DNA of 64,000 nt, taken from the NCBI RefSeq assembly GCF_003865095.1, contig NZ_BHYK01000002.1, positions 1 through 64,000 of the forward strand, written 5' to 3'. The DNA is from Clostridium tagluense. Its GTDB lineage: Bacteria; Bacillota; Clostridia; Clostridiales; Clostridiaceae. Shown here piece by piece: positions 1 to 8,174 of the stretch. The notes under the pieces are model-generated. The model had not been told where the DNA came from, did no database searches, and saw nothing but the letters and a program-made list of their open reading frames with translations. The number at the start of each line of letters is the position of its first letter. Position 1 is the stretch's first letter. The translations under genes were made by a program, and so were the position numbers.

Positions 1-45
1 CCACCGAGATCTACACTCTGTCCCTACACGACGCTCTTCCGATCT
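1..45 (+). other. Illumina sequencing adapter at contig end
   Basis: The first 45 bases match the 3' part of the Illumina universal (P5) adapter and end in GCTCTTCCGATCT, with one apparent difference at position 20. This is library-derived sequence, not genomic DNA. Real sequence begins at about 46. The junction marks a contig end, so nothing upstream of 46 can be inferred. Confidence 0.97.
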
Positions 46-261
46 ATTTATTAGTTTTTAGTGGCCCAAGCTACCGCTTAACACACTCAACCATGAATAC
101 CCAATAATGGAAATAGGGTGCTGGAAAAATTAAGTTCCGCAATGCATGGTTTTTAGCTTGCCAAAAACAGATAGAGTAGACTTATTATTGGTAATGAGAT
201 GATTAATAGCAAAAAAAATAGTATGATTAATATTAACTTGTGTTGAAAGGAGATAAATTAT

Positions 262-948
262 ATGTATAAAGTATTATTAATTGAAGATGATAGTTCAATT
301 TCTGAATTGTTGGCAAATCATATAGAGAAATATGGTATTGAATGTTTAGTATGCACTGATTTTGATAATGTTACTGAGGAATTTATAAAATTTCATCCTC
401 ATCTCGTATTAATGGATGTTAATTTGCCAAAATACGATGGATTCTACTGGTGCAGAAAATTAAGACAAATATCAAAATGCCCAATTATATTTATTTCAGC
501 AAGACTTGGTGATATAGATCAGGTATATGCTATGGAAAATGGTGCTGATGATTATATTACAAAGCCATTCTCATTTGACATTGTTCTAGCAAAAATAAAT
601 GCAAATTTACGAAGGGTATATGGAGATTATGCAAAAGAGCAACAAGAACGAACACTGATAAAGGGAAGTTTAATACTCTATTTTGAAAGTCTTATTCTTG
701 AGAATGATGATAAAAAAGTAATGCTTACAAAGAAGGAAGGAACCCTTGCAGCAGTTTTGATAGAAAACTCTCCAAAGGTTTTAAGTCGTGAAAAATTACT
801 TGCAAAGCTTTGGGATGATGAAAGCTTTGTTGAAGAGAATACACTAAATGTGAACGTTGCTAGACTTCGTAAAAAATTTGAAGAAATCCATGCCAAAGTA
901 GAAATTGAAGCAGTACGTGGACTAGGCTATCGTCTAATTGAGGTATAA
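262..948 (+). CDS. OmpR-family response regulator, BceR-like
   Basis: A 228-residue response regulator that probably switches on the adjacent BceAB-type transporter when phosphorylated. The receiver domain (about residues 1-118) has the acidic pair EDD near the N-terminus, the phosphoacceptor Asp in LVLMDVNLP and the Lys in TKPF. A winged-helix DNA-binding domain ends in VRGLGYRL. The ATG follows a good site (AAAGGAG). The stop is one base from the kinase ATG, so the two are co-translated. Length and neighbours fit the BceR group of cell-envelope antibiotic regulators. The inducing compound cannot be read from sequence. Confidence 0.9.
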   Translation: MYKVLLIEDDSSISELLANHIEKYGIECLVCTDFDNVTEEFIKFHPHLVLMDVNLPKYDGFYWCRKLRQISKCPIIFISARLGDIDQVYAMENGADDYITKPFSFDIVLAKINANLRRVYGDYAKEQQERTLIKGSLILYFESLILENDDKKVMLTKKEGTLAAVLIENSPKVLSREKLLAKLWDDESFVEENTLNVNVARLRKKFEEIHAKVEIEAVRGLGYRLIEV

Positions 949-949
949 T

Positions 950-1924
950 ATGAAATTATTTTTAAAGGATATTATGGGATTCGTAATACTTTATATGGTT
1001 AGTTTTATAGCGTTAGTATTTTTTTATAAGGAATTAGAGGGTTTTGAGCAAAATATGGGTTATTTTATATTCTTAAGCTCATTTTTGCTTTTCTGTTTTT
1101 TAATATACAGGTATATTTCAAATAAACAGTTTTATAGAAAGCTTTCAGAAAAACCAAAACACATTGAAGATATGTTAACTCAAAATCCTCATTCAGAATT
1201 AGAAAAAGCTTTTTCAAAGAATCTGCAGGAATATATGAAAATATTCAACAGTGAAATAAATAGTTTGAAAAATGATCAAAAAGAGTATAAAATAATGCTA
1301 AATCAATGGGTACACCAGATGAAAACCCCTATTTCCGTTATAAATCTGATTGCTGAGAATAATATGGATAATACAGATTTTCAAAAGGTGATATTGCAAA
1401 CTCAAAGACTTGATTATAATCTCTTACAAATACTAACTTTTATTAGGATGGATGATTTTGCAAAAGACATGAAAATCGAAAATATAAATCTTAAACAAAC
1501 CGTTTTAGAGGTAGTAAATGAGCTGAAAGAATTTTTTATTATCAAATCTGTGTTTCCAAAAGTATCAATACCTACTGAGGTAACTATAAATACAGATAAA
1601 AAGTGGATAAAATGTGCCATTTATCAAATAGTAAACAATGCTATAAAATACAGTGCAAAAAATAAAATTGTTAATATAAGCTCATATATGGAAAATGATA
1701 TGATTATTCTTAAAATTAGAAATGAAGGTGTAGGTATAAAAAAAAGCGATATTAACAGAGTTTTTGATTTGTTTTTTACTGGTGACAATGGTCGTACTTT
1801 TGGTGAATCAACTGGAGTAGGATTATATATTGTAAAAAAAATAATGGATTTGCTGCAACATAAAATTTATGTGGAGTCACAACCTGGAGAACAAACAACA
1901 TTTTATATGCACCTTAAGCCTTGA
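950..1924 (+). CDS. Intramembrane-sensing histidine kinase, BceS-like
   Basis: Sensor kinase of about 324 residues. Two N-terminal membrane helices (roughly residues 10-28 and 36-54) are separated by almost no extracellular loop, the hallmark of intramembrane-sensing kinases that read the state of a partner Bce transporter. The phosphoacceptor His lies in the H-box HQMKTPIS. The catalytic domain has N-box NNAIKYS and G-boxes GVGIKKSD and TGVGLYIVKK. A longer reading frame opens at a TTG at 938, but the ATG at 950 is preferred because GAGG lies seven bases upstream. A short terminator follows the stop. Confidence 0.9.
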   Translation: MKLFLKDIMGFVILYMVSFIALVFFYKELEGFEQNMGYFIFLSSFLLFCFLIYRYISNKQFYRKLSEKPKHIEDMLTQNPHSELEKAFSKNLQEYMKIFNSEINSLKNDQKEYKIMLNQWVHQMKTPISVINLIAENNMDNTDFQKVILQTQRLDYNLLQILTFIRMDDFAKDMKIENINLKQTVLEVVNELKEFFIIKSVFPKVSIPTEVTINTDKKWIKCAIYQIVNNAIKYSAKNKIVNISSYMENDMIILKIRNEGVGIKKSDINRVFDLFFTGDNGRTFGESTGVGLYIVKKIMDLLQHKIYVESQPGEQTTFYMHLKP

Positions 1925-1941
1925 TATTTGGGGCTTTTTTT
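1914..1941 (+). terminator. Terminator after bceRS-like genes
   Basis: A short stem (AAGCC / GGCTT) overlaps the end of the kinase gene and is followed by a run of T. It is weak, so some read-through into the transporter genes is possible. Confidence 0.55.
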
Positions 1942-1957
1942 ATTACAAAAATGTAAT
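1942..1957. promoter_or_regulatory. BceR-type operator box
   Basis: The sequence ATTACA-AAAA-TGTAAT is a perfect inverted repeat that matches the TnACA-N4-TGTAA box described for BceR-like regulators. It lies about 20 bp upstream of the proposed -35 element of the ATPase/permease operon, a normal place for an activator site. The likely binder is the regulator at 262-948. Confidence 0.75.
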
Positions 1958-1977
1958 GAAAGTGAGATGTTAATAAA

Positions 1978-2006
1978 TTGTTGGGATTAGAACATTGAGG
2001 TATTAT
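1978..2006 (+). promoter_or_regulatory. Promoter for bceAB-like operon
   Basis: TTGTTG and TATTAT are separated by 17 bp, just downstream of the BceR-type box. The leader of about 100 nt contains a small dyad at 2038-2058 (ATGATAT / ATATCAT) and ends in AAGGAGG before the ATG at 2115. Confidence 0.5.
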
Positions 2007-2114
2007 TAATGTAATAAGAGGAACAAAAGGCTTGTTCATGATATGAAAAAAATATCATATTGCTTAATAGTGACTAGCAAATAATAACTTAAAAAAATTT
2101 AAGGAGGATTTATT

Positions 2115-2873
2115 ATGAGTATATTAGAAGTAAAACAGCTTGAAAAAATATATTGTGGCAAAGTAAACTATACAGCTTTAAATGGTGTGAGTTTTGACTT
2201 GGAAGAGGGTGAATTTGTTGCTATAATGGGACCTTCAGGTAGTGGAAAGACTACTTTGCTTAATTGTGTATCTACAATTGACAGCCCTACTGGTGGTCAA
2301 ATTATAGTAAATGGTAAGGAACCTCATGAATTAAATAATGATAAGCTTGCGAAATTTAGAAGGCAGGAACTTGGTTTTGTTTTCCAAGATTTTAATTTGG
2401 TAAACACCTTGACTGTAGAGGAAAATATAATTTTGCCTCTTACTCTTGATAGCATTCCAGAAAAAGCTATGAATAAGCGATTGAAAAGTGCAACAGAGCT
2501 ACTCAGTATTGAAGATCTACTTAAGAAGCGCACCTTTGAAATCTCTGGTGGTCAAGCTCAGAGAGTGGCAATTGCTAGAGCAATAATTCATGAACCTTCT
2601 TTACTTCTTGCAGATGAACCCACAGGTAACCTAGATTCAAAAGCTGTAAAAGACGTAATGGATCTTTTTGCATCAATAAATAAAAGTCTTCATACCACAA
2701 TTTTAATGGTTACCCATGATGCTTATGTGGCCAGTTTTTGTAGTAGAGTAATTTTTATTAAAGATGGGAAATTATATAACGAAATTCATTGCGGACATAA
2801 TAAAAGTGAATTTTATGGAAAAATTATTGATATGCTAAGCTTTTTGGGAGGGGAAAGAAATGACCTTAAATAA
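2115..2873 (+). CDS. ABC transporter ATPase, BceA-like
   Basis: ATP-binding subunit of 252 residues, the usual BceA length. It has Walker A GPSGSGKTT, the signature ISGGQAQRVAIARA and Walker B LLLADEPTGNLD. It would pair with the FtsX-type permease that follows; such pairs remove or detach peptide antibiotics from lipid-linked cell-wall precursors and also signal drug presence to the kinase. The site AAGGAGG precedes the ATG. Its 3' end overlaps the permease start by 14 bases, which suggests translational coupling. Confidence 0.93.
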   Translation: MSILEVKQLEKIYCGKVNYTALNGVSFDLEEGEFVAIMGPSGSGKTTLLNCVSTIDSPTGGQIIVNGKEPHELNNDKLAKFRRQELGFVFQDFNLVNTLTVEENIILPLTLDSIPEKAMNKRLKSATELLSIEDLLKKRTFEISGGQAQRVAIARAIIHEPSLLLADEPTGNLDSKAVKDVMDLFASINKSLHTTILMVTHDAYVASFCSRVIFIKDGKLYNEIHCGHNKSEFYGKIIDMLSFLGGERNDLK

Positions 2874-4767
2874 ACTTGCTTTAAATAATGTGGTAAGGGA
2901 TAAGTGGACATATTTTGCATACTTTTTAAGCAGTATGTTTTCGGTTTTTATATTCTTTTCTTTTTCAGTTTCAATGTTTCATCCTGATTTAAGCATTATC
3001 CAAAATGGCTCTGCATTATCCATGGCTATGGCGGCTGGAGCTACGCTTGTATATGTTTTTTCATTTATGTTTATCTCTTATTCTGTAAGAGCTTTTATGA
3101 AATCTCGGAAAAAAACTTTAGGACTTTTCACAATAATGGGTGCATCCAAGAAGCAACTTAATAAAATGATATTTAAAGAAAATATGCTCATCGGTGTTGC
3201 AGCAATAATAACGGCAATTATATTTGGACTTGTGTTTTCACCACTTTTTTTAATGCTTGCAAAAAAAATAATGGTTGTTGAAGGTTTTGCAATGTATGTT
3301 CCAATTAAAGCCATACTTTTGACTTTTGGTATGTTCTTTATATTATTTTTAATAATATCACTTATTTCTCCAATTTTTATTGGCAAAGAAAAGGTTATAA
3401 AAATGTTGAAATCAGATAAAACAGATGAAAAGGAGATGGTATTCTCACTTTTATTTATGATAATTGGAGTATTAATAATTTTATCTTGTATTTTTATCTT
3501 TCTATTTTATAGTAAAGTTGATGCATTGAAGGCTTTTATGGATACTGGAATGGGTACTTGGTTGATGTTTGGAGTTCTCCTAGTTGCAATATATATTTTA
3601 TATGTACAAATATCAATTTTAATAATAGGAAGTATGAAAAAAAGAAAAATGTATCATAGAAGAACCAATATGATTATAATAGCTGATATTAAATCAAAAC
3701 TTCGTGAAAATGTAAAAATGATGTATCTTATTACAATTTTATTTACAGTAGCATTTTATACAATTGTTATGCTTTATGCTCAAAATATAGATGTAGAAAA
3801 AAATACAAAGGCTAATTTTCCACTTAACTATACTTATGTATCACAAAGCAACAATAATCATGAAAAGGAGCATGTAAAACTGCTTCAGGATGCTTTAAGC
3901 AAAAAAAGTGGGTATGAAGAATATAAATATAAAGTAAAGTATAAAGGTGAAGATAATAGAAATGTCATAATGTCTGAGAGTGAATATAATTTAGCTTTAA
4001 AGGGTACTTATGGTAAATCAATTTCACTTAAAAAGAATGAGGTTTATATAGTGAGTGGTTCACCAAAAATTATGCCACCTAATTACATAAGCAATCAGAT
4101 AAAAAGAAGTTTAGAAAAAGAAGGGGTTACGCCCAGTGTAGTAGGCATAAGTAAACAAAATATAACACCATCAGGCTTTTTTGACACAATCACCATATTT
4201 AATGATGAAATATTAAGGGAATTAGATAGAAAAGAAACTTATAATGTTGTGAAAATTTACGGGTATAATACAAATAGCTGGAAAGAAGAAGGTAATATTA
4301 CAAAGGAATTGCAATCAAAGATAATAATGGAGAAAGAATATAAGTTTGGCTTTTTTAGTGCCAATGAACTTTTAGAAACTGAAAAAAACTCTAAAAATCT
4401 TATGCTTTATGTAGGCTTTTCTATAAGTCTAATTTTTGTTATTGCAGCTTCAAGTATGATTTATTTTAGACTTATTACAGAACTTGAAAAAGAATGTGTT
4501 AAGTTCAAAGGAATAGTAAAGCTTGGCCTTTCAAAAAAAGAGCTTTCGAGGATTATATCCACACAGAATTTTATATTGATGTTTGTTCCATTCTTAGTAG
4601 CGCTAATATTGCTCTTTATAGGCATAGGATATACAAGTAACAATTCAGGTGAATCATATTTTACAGTTGCACTGGAGTGTTCTGCAGCATTTCTAATGAT
4701 TCAGAGTATTGGTTATATTATGGTGAATTCAAAATATAAAAAAGCTGTATTCAAAGAAGTTATTTAA
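2860..4767 (+). CDS. ABC transporter permease, BceB-like (FtsX family)
   Basis: A 635-residue permease close to the usual BceB size. Hydrophobic segments suggest about ten membrane helices: clusters near residues 20-40, 55-75, 105-135 and 150-170, two more around 195-255, one near 285-305 and three in the last 120 residues. A large hydrophilic extracellular part of about 200 residues (roughly 310-510) is typical of BceB and thought to bind the antibiotic complex. The start uses GGGAGGGGAAAGAA within the ATPase gene. With the kinase it should form the sensory and detoxification complex in the membrane. Confidence 0.92.
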   Translation: MTLNKLALNNVVRDKWTYFAYFLSSMFSVFIFFSFSVSMFHPDLSIIQNGSALSMAMAAGATLVYVFSFMFISYSVRAFMKSRKKTLGLFTIMGASKKQLNKMIFKENMLIGVAAIITAIIFGLVFSPLFLMLAKKIMVVEGFAMYVPIKAILLTFGMFFILFLIISLISPIFIGKEKVIKMLKSDKTDEKEMVFSLLFMIIGVLIILSCIFIFLFYSKVDALKAFMDTGMGTWLMFGVLLVAIYILYVQISILIIGSMKKRKMYHRRTNMIIIADIKSKLRENVKMMYLITILFTVAFYTIVMLYAQNIDVEKNTKANFPLNYTYVSQSNNNHEKEHVKLLQDALSKKSGYEEYKYKVKYKGEDNRNVIMSESEYNLALKGTYGKSISLKKNEVYIVSGSPKIMPPNYISNQIKRSLEKEGVTPSVVGISKQNITPSGFFDTITIFNDEILRELDRKETYNVVKIYGYNTNSWKEEGNITKELQSKIIMEKEYKFGFFSANELLETEKNSKNLMLYVGFSISLIFVIAASSMIYFRLITELEKECVKFKGIVKLGLSKKELSRIISTQNFILMFVPFLVALILLFIGIGYTSNNSGESYFTVALECSAAFLMIQSIGYIMVNSKYKKAVFKEVI

Positions 4768-4782
4768 TATTAAAAATTCATC

Positions 4783-4813
4783 TTGACTCTAACGTAGCGT
4801 TATAGTTTATTAT
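4783..4813 (+). promoter_or_regulatory. MerR-type promoter with 19-bp spacer
   Basis: TTGACT (4783-4788) and TATTAT (4808-4813) are separated by 19 bp, the over-long spacing typical of promoters activated by MerR-family proteins. The spacer carries an imperfect dyad, CTCTAACG-TAG-CGTTATAG. It drives the TipA-like gene at 4933, as expected for autoregulation. Confidence 0.8.
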
Positions 4814-4837
4814 AAATTTGTAGGAGGATAATAGTAA

Positions 4838-4849
4838 ATGCATTTCTAG
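4838..4849 (+). CDS. Possible 3-codon leader mini-ORF (MHF)
   Basis: An AGGAGG at 4822-4827 has no long gene at the right distance. Ten bases on is ATG CAT TTC TAG, a three-codon frame. It lies in the leader of the TipA-like gene. If translated it could act as a translation-sensing leader, since TipA ligands (thiopeptides) stop ribosomes. It may equally be a chance match. Confidence 0.25.
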   Translation: MHF

Positions 4850-4932
4850 TTTGACACTTTAGTGCATGTATCATAAAAAATCATGAGAAGCTTGGAAGGT
4901 GATTACTAATTAAGAATAGTGGAGTTGATTTT

Positions 4933-5715
4933 ATGCCTTATAAAATAAAAGAAGTAGCTGATATGGTTGGGGTAAGCATACGTACTCTTCATCATTATGA
5001 TCAAATTGGTATCTTAAAGCCGGATTCTGTAACAGCGGCGGGATACAGACTTTACACTGATGCTGACCTTGAAAGGTTACAGCAAGTTTTGTTTTTTAAA
5101 GAACTGGATTTCAATTTGGAAGAAATAAAAGAAATTTTAGATAATCCAGACTTTGATAGAAAACATGCATTAAGAGCTCACAGAGAACTACTGATAGAAA
5201 AAAAGAAGAGACTAAGTAAGATAATAAAATCTGTAGATAAAACTATAGATTCCATTGAAGGAGGAAAAGATATGAATAATAAGGAAATGTTTGAAGGCTT
5301 TGATATGACTGAGATAGAAGTAGCTAAAGAAAAATACGCAGAGGAGGCAAAGCAAAAATATGGTGACTCTGAGGCCTACAAGGAAAGCGCTAAAAAAACC
5401 TCGAAATACACAAAAGCGGATTGGGATAAAATAAATATAACAAATGAAAAAATCTACAGTAAAATTGTAGCTAATATGCATAAGGGAATAGCGGACAAAG
5501 AAGTTCAAAATGCAGTAGCTGAGCTAAGACAGGAAATTACAAATAGTTTCTATAATTGTACTATAGAAATATTTAGAGGCCTTGCAGATTTATACGTTAA
5601 TGATAAACGATTTACAGCTAATATTGATAAGCATAAAGAAGGTTTAGCTAAGTTCTTAAATGAGGCAATGAAGTATTATTGTGATGGTGCCACAAACGTT
5701 GCAAGTGGCAAGTAA
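4933..5715 (+). CDS. tipA: TipA-like MerR-family transcriptional activator
   Basis: A 260-residue regulator. Residues 1-70 are a MerR winged-helix domain (KEVADMVGVSIRTLHHYDQIG), followed by a coiled-coil dimer helix to about residue 113 and a C-terminal TipAS domain (about 114-260) rich in Lys, Glu and aromatic residues. In Streptomyces, TipAS captures thiopeptide antibiotics and the full protein activates its own promoter. Here a 19-bp-spacer promoter lies about 120 bp upstream. No drug exporter is adjacent, so the target may be only this gene. A long perfect hairpin follows. Confidence 0.9.
   Translation: MPYKIKEVADMVGVSIRTLHHYDQIGILKPDSVTAAGYRLYTDADLERLQQVLFFKELDFNLEEIKEILDNPDFDRKHALRAHRELLIEKKKRLSKIIKSVDKTIDSIEGGKDMNNKEMFEGFDMTEIEVAKEKYAEEAKQKYGDSEAYKESAKKTSKYTKADWDKINITNEKIYSKIVANMHKGIADKEVQNAVAELRQEITNSFYNCTIEIFRGLADLYVNDKRFTANIDKHKEGLAKFLNEAMKYYCDGATNVASGK
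5272..5715 (+). CDS. Internal in-frame start for TipAS-like domain alone
   Basis: Codon 114 of the TipA-like gene is an ATG preceded by GGAGG about six bases upstream (GAAGGAGGAAAAGAT). Initiation here would give a 147-residue protein, close to the 144-residue TipAS that Streptomyces makes from an internal start in tipA. The short form would bind and sequester the drug without binding DNA. The site is as strong as most true starts in this window. Translation from it is inferred. Confidence 0.55.
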   Translation: MNNKEMFEGFDMTEIEVAKEKYAEEAKQKYGDSEAYKESAKKTSKYTKADWDKINITNEKIYSKIVANMHKGIADKEVQNAVAELRQEITNSFYNCTIEIFRGLADLYVNDKRFTANIDKHKEGLAKFLNEAMKYYCDGATNVASGK

Positions 5716-5720
5716 GAGGA

Positions 5721-5758
5721 GGGACAGTTAATAATTTTTATAAATTATTAACTGTCCC
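5721..5758. terminator. Perfect 17-bp hairpin after tipA-like gene
   Basis: The arms 5721-5737 and 5742-5758 are perfectly complementary around a 4-nt loop. Only a short T run follows, so it may terminate weakly or act as an RNA-stabilising 3' end. Confidence 0.6.
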
Positions 5759-5916
5759 ATTTAAGATTCTATTATTACATTACTACAAAAACACAACAAA
5801 ATAACAAATAAAATTGTAACATTTATATTAAAATGGTACTATTAAACTGCAAATCCTTAAATTCTATAACGGATTTCATTATTATATTTTAAATTTTGTT
5901 GCGGGGATAAATAAAT

Positions 5917-7206
5917 ATGGTGATTATAAAGAATAACAAATTAAAAAGAATGATTGTAATATCTATAATTATTGCAATTACTTCACAAATAAATATGAAT
6001 TTGCTTATATCTGATTTTAGAGTTTCAGTGGCAATAATAGTATTTCCTGTATTTCTATACTTTTTTAATGAACTAGATACTATAAAAACAGGGGTTATGT
6101 GTGCTATTTCTGTTTATCTTTTAAGAGTAGGTATTTATTTTATTGAAAATGGGAGTTTTATTGAAATTTTATTAGCTTATTTTCCAGAGATATTCTTTTA
6201 TGCTTTTTATAGTATATTTTTTAAAATCTTTAATAAAACAATAACCACAATTGATTTAAAAAGATTATTAATAACATTGATATTAAGTGATTACCTAGGA
6301 AATTTTGTAGAAATAATAATAAGAAACTTTGAGAACTTTACTATGCTAAAATTAAATGCAGTTACCACATTATTTTATGTTGCAGTTATACGTTCTATTA
6401 TAAGTTTAATAATCTTAAATAGTCTAAAGTTTTATAAGTTACTTCTTCTAAAAGAGGAACATGAAAAAAGATATAAAAAACTTCTACTATTAACTTCTGA
6501 TTTAAAAACAGAAATGTATTGGATGAAAAAAAACATGAGTGGCATAGAAAAAATTATGAGTAACGCTTATGAATTATTTGAAAAAATATCTATAGAAGAA
6601 GAGCCAGACACATGGGCTAAGCGGTCTTTAAATATTGCTAAAGATGTTCACGAAATAAAGAAAGAATACGGACTTGTTGTAAGGGGTATTGAAGAAATAA
6701 CAGAAGATAAGACTAAGGACAAAGGTATGTATTTTAAGGATATTATTAATATATTAGAAGATAGCATGAAAAATGAAGTGAAATTTAGAGAACTTAATGT
6801 AGCTTTAGTTTTTAAAATAAATAAAAATTTTTATACAACTAAACATTATTATCTTATGTCTATTTTTAGAAATTTAATTATGAATTCACTAGATGCACTA
6901 AGCACTACAACTCATAATGTTTGTATTTCATTTGTAGAAAAGTCAATAGAGGAAAAATTTATTTTTGTGATAAGTGATACAGGCTCCGGAATAAAAGAAT
7001 GCGATTTAATGTACATATTCTCACCAGGATTCTCAACTAAAATCAATTATAGTACAGGTGAAATAAACCGTGGGCTTGGATTAAGTATTGTTAAAAATAT
7101 TGTTGAAGAGGGTTTGAAGGGTACTATTAAAGTGAAATCTATAGAAAATTCTGGAACTACTTTTTACATAACTATTAATAAATCAGAACTGGAGGACTCA
7201 GAATGA
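5917..7206 (+). CDS. Membrane sensor histidine kinase, GlnK (YcbA)-like
   Basis: A 429-residue kinase. The first ~175 residues are strongly hydrophobic with five to six predicted membrane helices and no obvious extracellular sensor domain. A cytoplasmic part contains a likely phosphoacceptor His near residue 245 (DVHEIKKEY), N-box NLIMNSLDAL and G-boxes DTGSGIKE and RGLGLSIVKN. This architecture and its YcbB-type partner resemble the Bacillus glutamine-sensing GlnK/GlnL pair. The ATG follows a modest site (GCGGGGATAA). Its stop overlaps the partner ATG (ATGA at 7203), showing coupling. The signal sensed is unknown. Confidence 0.8.
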   Translation: MVIIKNNKLKRMIVISIIIAITSQINMNLLISDFRVSVAIIVFPVFLYFFNELDTIKTGVMCAISVYLLRVGIYFIENGSFIEILLAYFPEIFFYAFYSIFFKIFNKTITTIDLKRLLITLILSDYLGNFVEIIIRNFENFTMLKLNAVTTLFYVAVIRSIISLIILNSLKFYKLLLLKEEHEKRYKKLLLLTSDLKTEMYWMKKNMSGIEKIMSNAYELFEKISIEEEPDTWAKRSLNIAKDVHEIKKEYGLVVRGIEEITEDKTKDKGMYFKDIINILEDSMKNEVKFRELNVALVFKINKNFYTTKHYYLMSIFRNLIMNSLDALSTTTHNVCISFVEKSIEEKFIFVISDTGSGIKECDLMYIFSPGFSTKINYSTGEINRGLGLSIVKNIVEEGLKGTIKVKSIENSGTTFYITINKSELEDSE

Positions 7207-8042
7207 ATATATTTATAATCGAAGATGATATTAATATTGTTAAGATTTTAGAAAAGATAATATGTGATAGAGATTTGGGTACCGTTCTAGGATATTCTCT
7301 TAAAGGTTGAGAAGGCCTAGAGGAGATTCAGTGTCTGAATCCAGATATAGTTTTAGTGGATCTTTTCATCCCTGGCGTTGATGGATTATCCATAGTTAAG
7401 AATGTAAAACCTACGCGTCCTGAAATGCAATTTATAATGATTTCTCAGGTATCAGCTAAAAATATGATTGAAAAAGCCTATAAAAATGGAATAGAATTTT
7501 ATATACAAAAACCAATAAATGCAATTGAGATTGAAACTATTATAAAAAAAGTATCTGAAAATTTAGAAACCAACCGAACTTTAAATCAGATTCAGAAACT
7601 TTTTAATAAAGATACTAGCATTCTAGATAGTAATTGTTTAAGATCAGAAGATGAAATACAAACAATAAAAAATATAATGCTTAGAATAGGAATAATAGGT
7701 GAAGTGGGCAGTAAAGATTTAATTGATATTACTGTATTTTTAATGAAAAATAATGAATACATGGACAACTATACATTAAAAGAATTATGTAACAAATTTA
7801 CTGATAATCCTAAATCTATGGAGCAAAGGATTAGAAGAACCATTTCCACGGCTATGAGCAATATTGCCAGTTTAGGAATAGAAGATTATATGAACGATGT
7901 TTTTGTAGAATACTCAACTGGACTTTTTAATTTTGAACAAGTAAAAAAGGAAATGGACTATATTAGAAAAAAGAGCTCTGATAGAGGGAAAGTAACCATA
8001 AAAAAATTTGTTGATGGACTTATTTCCTACTGCGAAAAATAA
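7203..8042 (+). pseudogene. GlnL (YcbB)-like response regulator interrupted by TGA
   Basis: From the ATG at 7203 the frame reads MNIFIIEDDINIVKIL, a normal receiver start, then meets TGA at 7308-7310 (codon 36). The same frame continues without another stop to 8042, 280 codons in all, including the phosphoacceptor Asp (VLVDLFIPG, about residue 53) and a C-terminal YcbB-type domain. A downstream GTG at 7356 opens the rest but would lack the acidic pocket. It is either a nonsense mutation or a base-call error at the TGA. The rest looks intact, so the change is recent or artefactual. Confidence 0.8.
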
Positions 8043-8077
8043 TTATTAAAATTTTTTTTATTGCATTTTGAAGTCCT

Positions 8078-8100
8078 GCGAAGTTTTTTGAAACTTTGCA
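8078..8100. promoter_or_regulatory. Inverted repeat upstream of pfoR-like gene
   Basis: TGCGAAGTTT and AAACTTTGCA form a 9-of-10 inverted repeat in the 130-bp gap before the membrane protein gene. It could be the operator for the GlnL-like regulator or a small RNA hairpin. No T tract follows, so it is not a clear terminator. Confidence 0.4.
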
Positions 8101-8174
8101 ATTATAATAATTGTATGACAAATCGCAATATTGAAAATTCATTGTAATTATTTTAAAGTACAAAGGAGGAAGAT

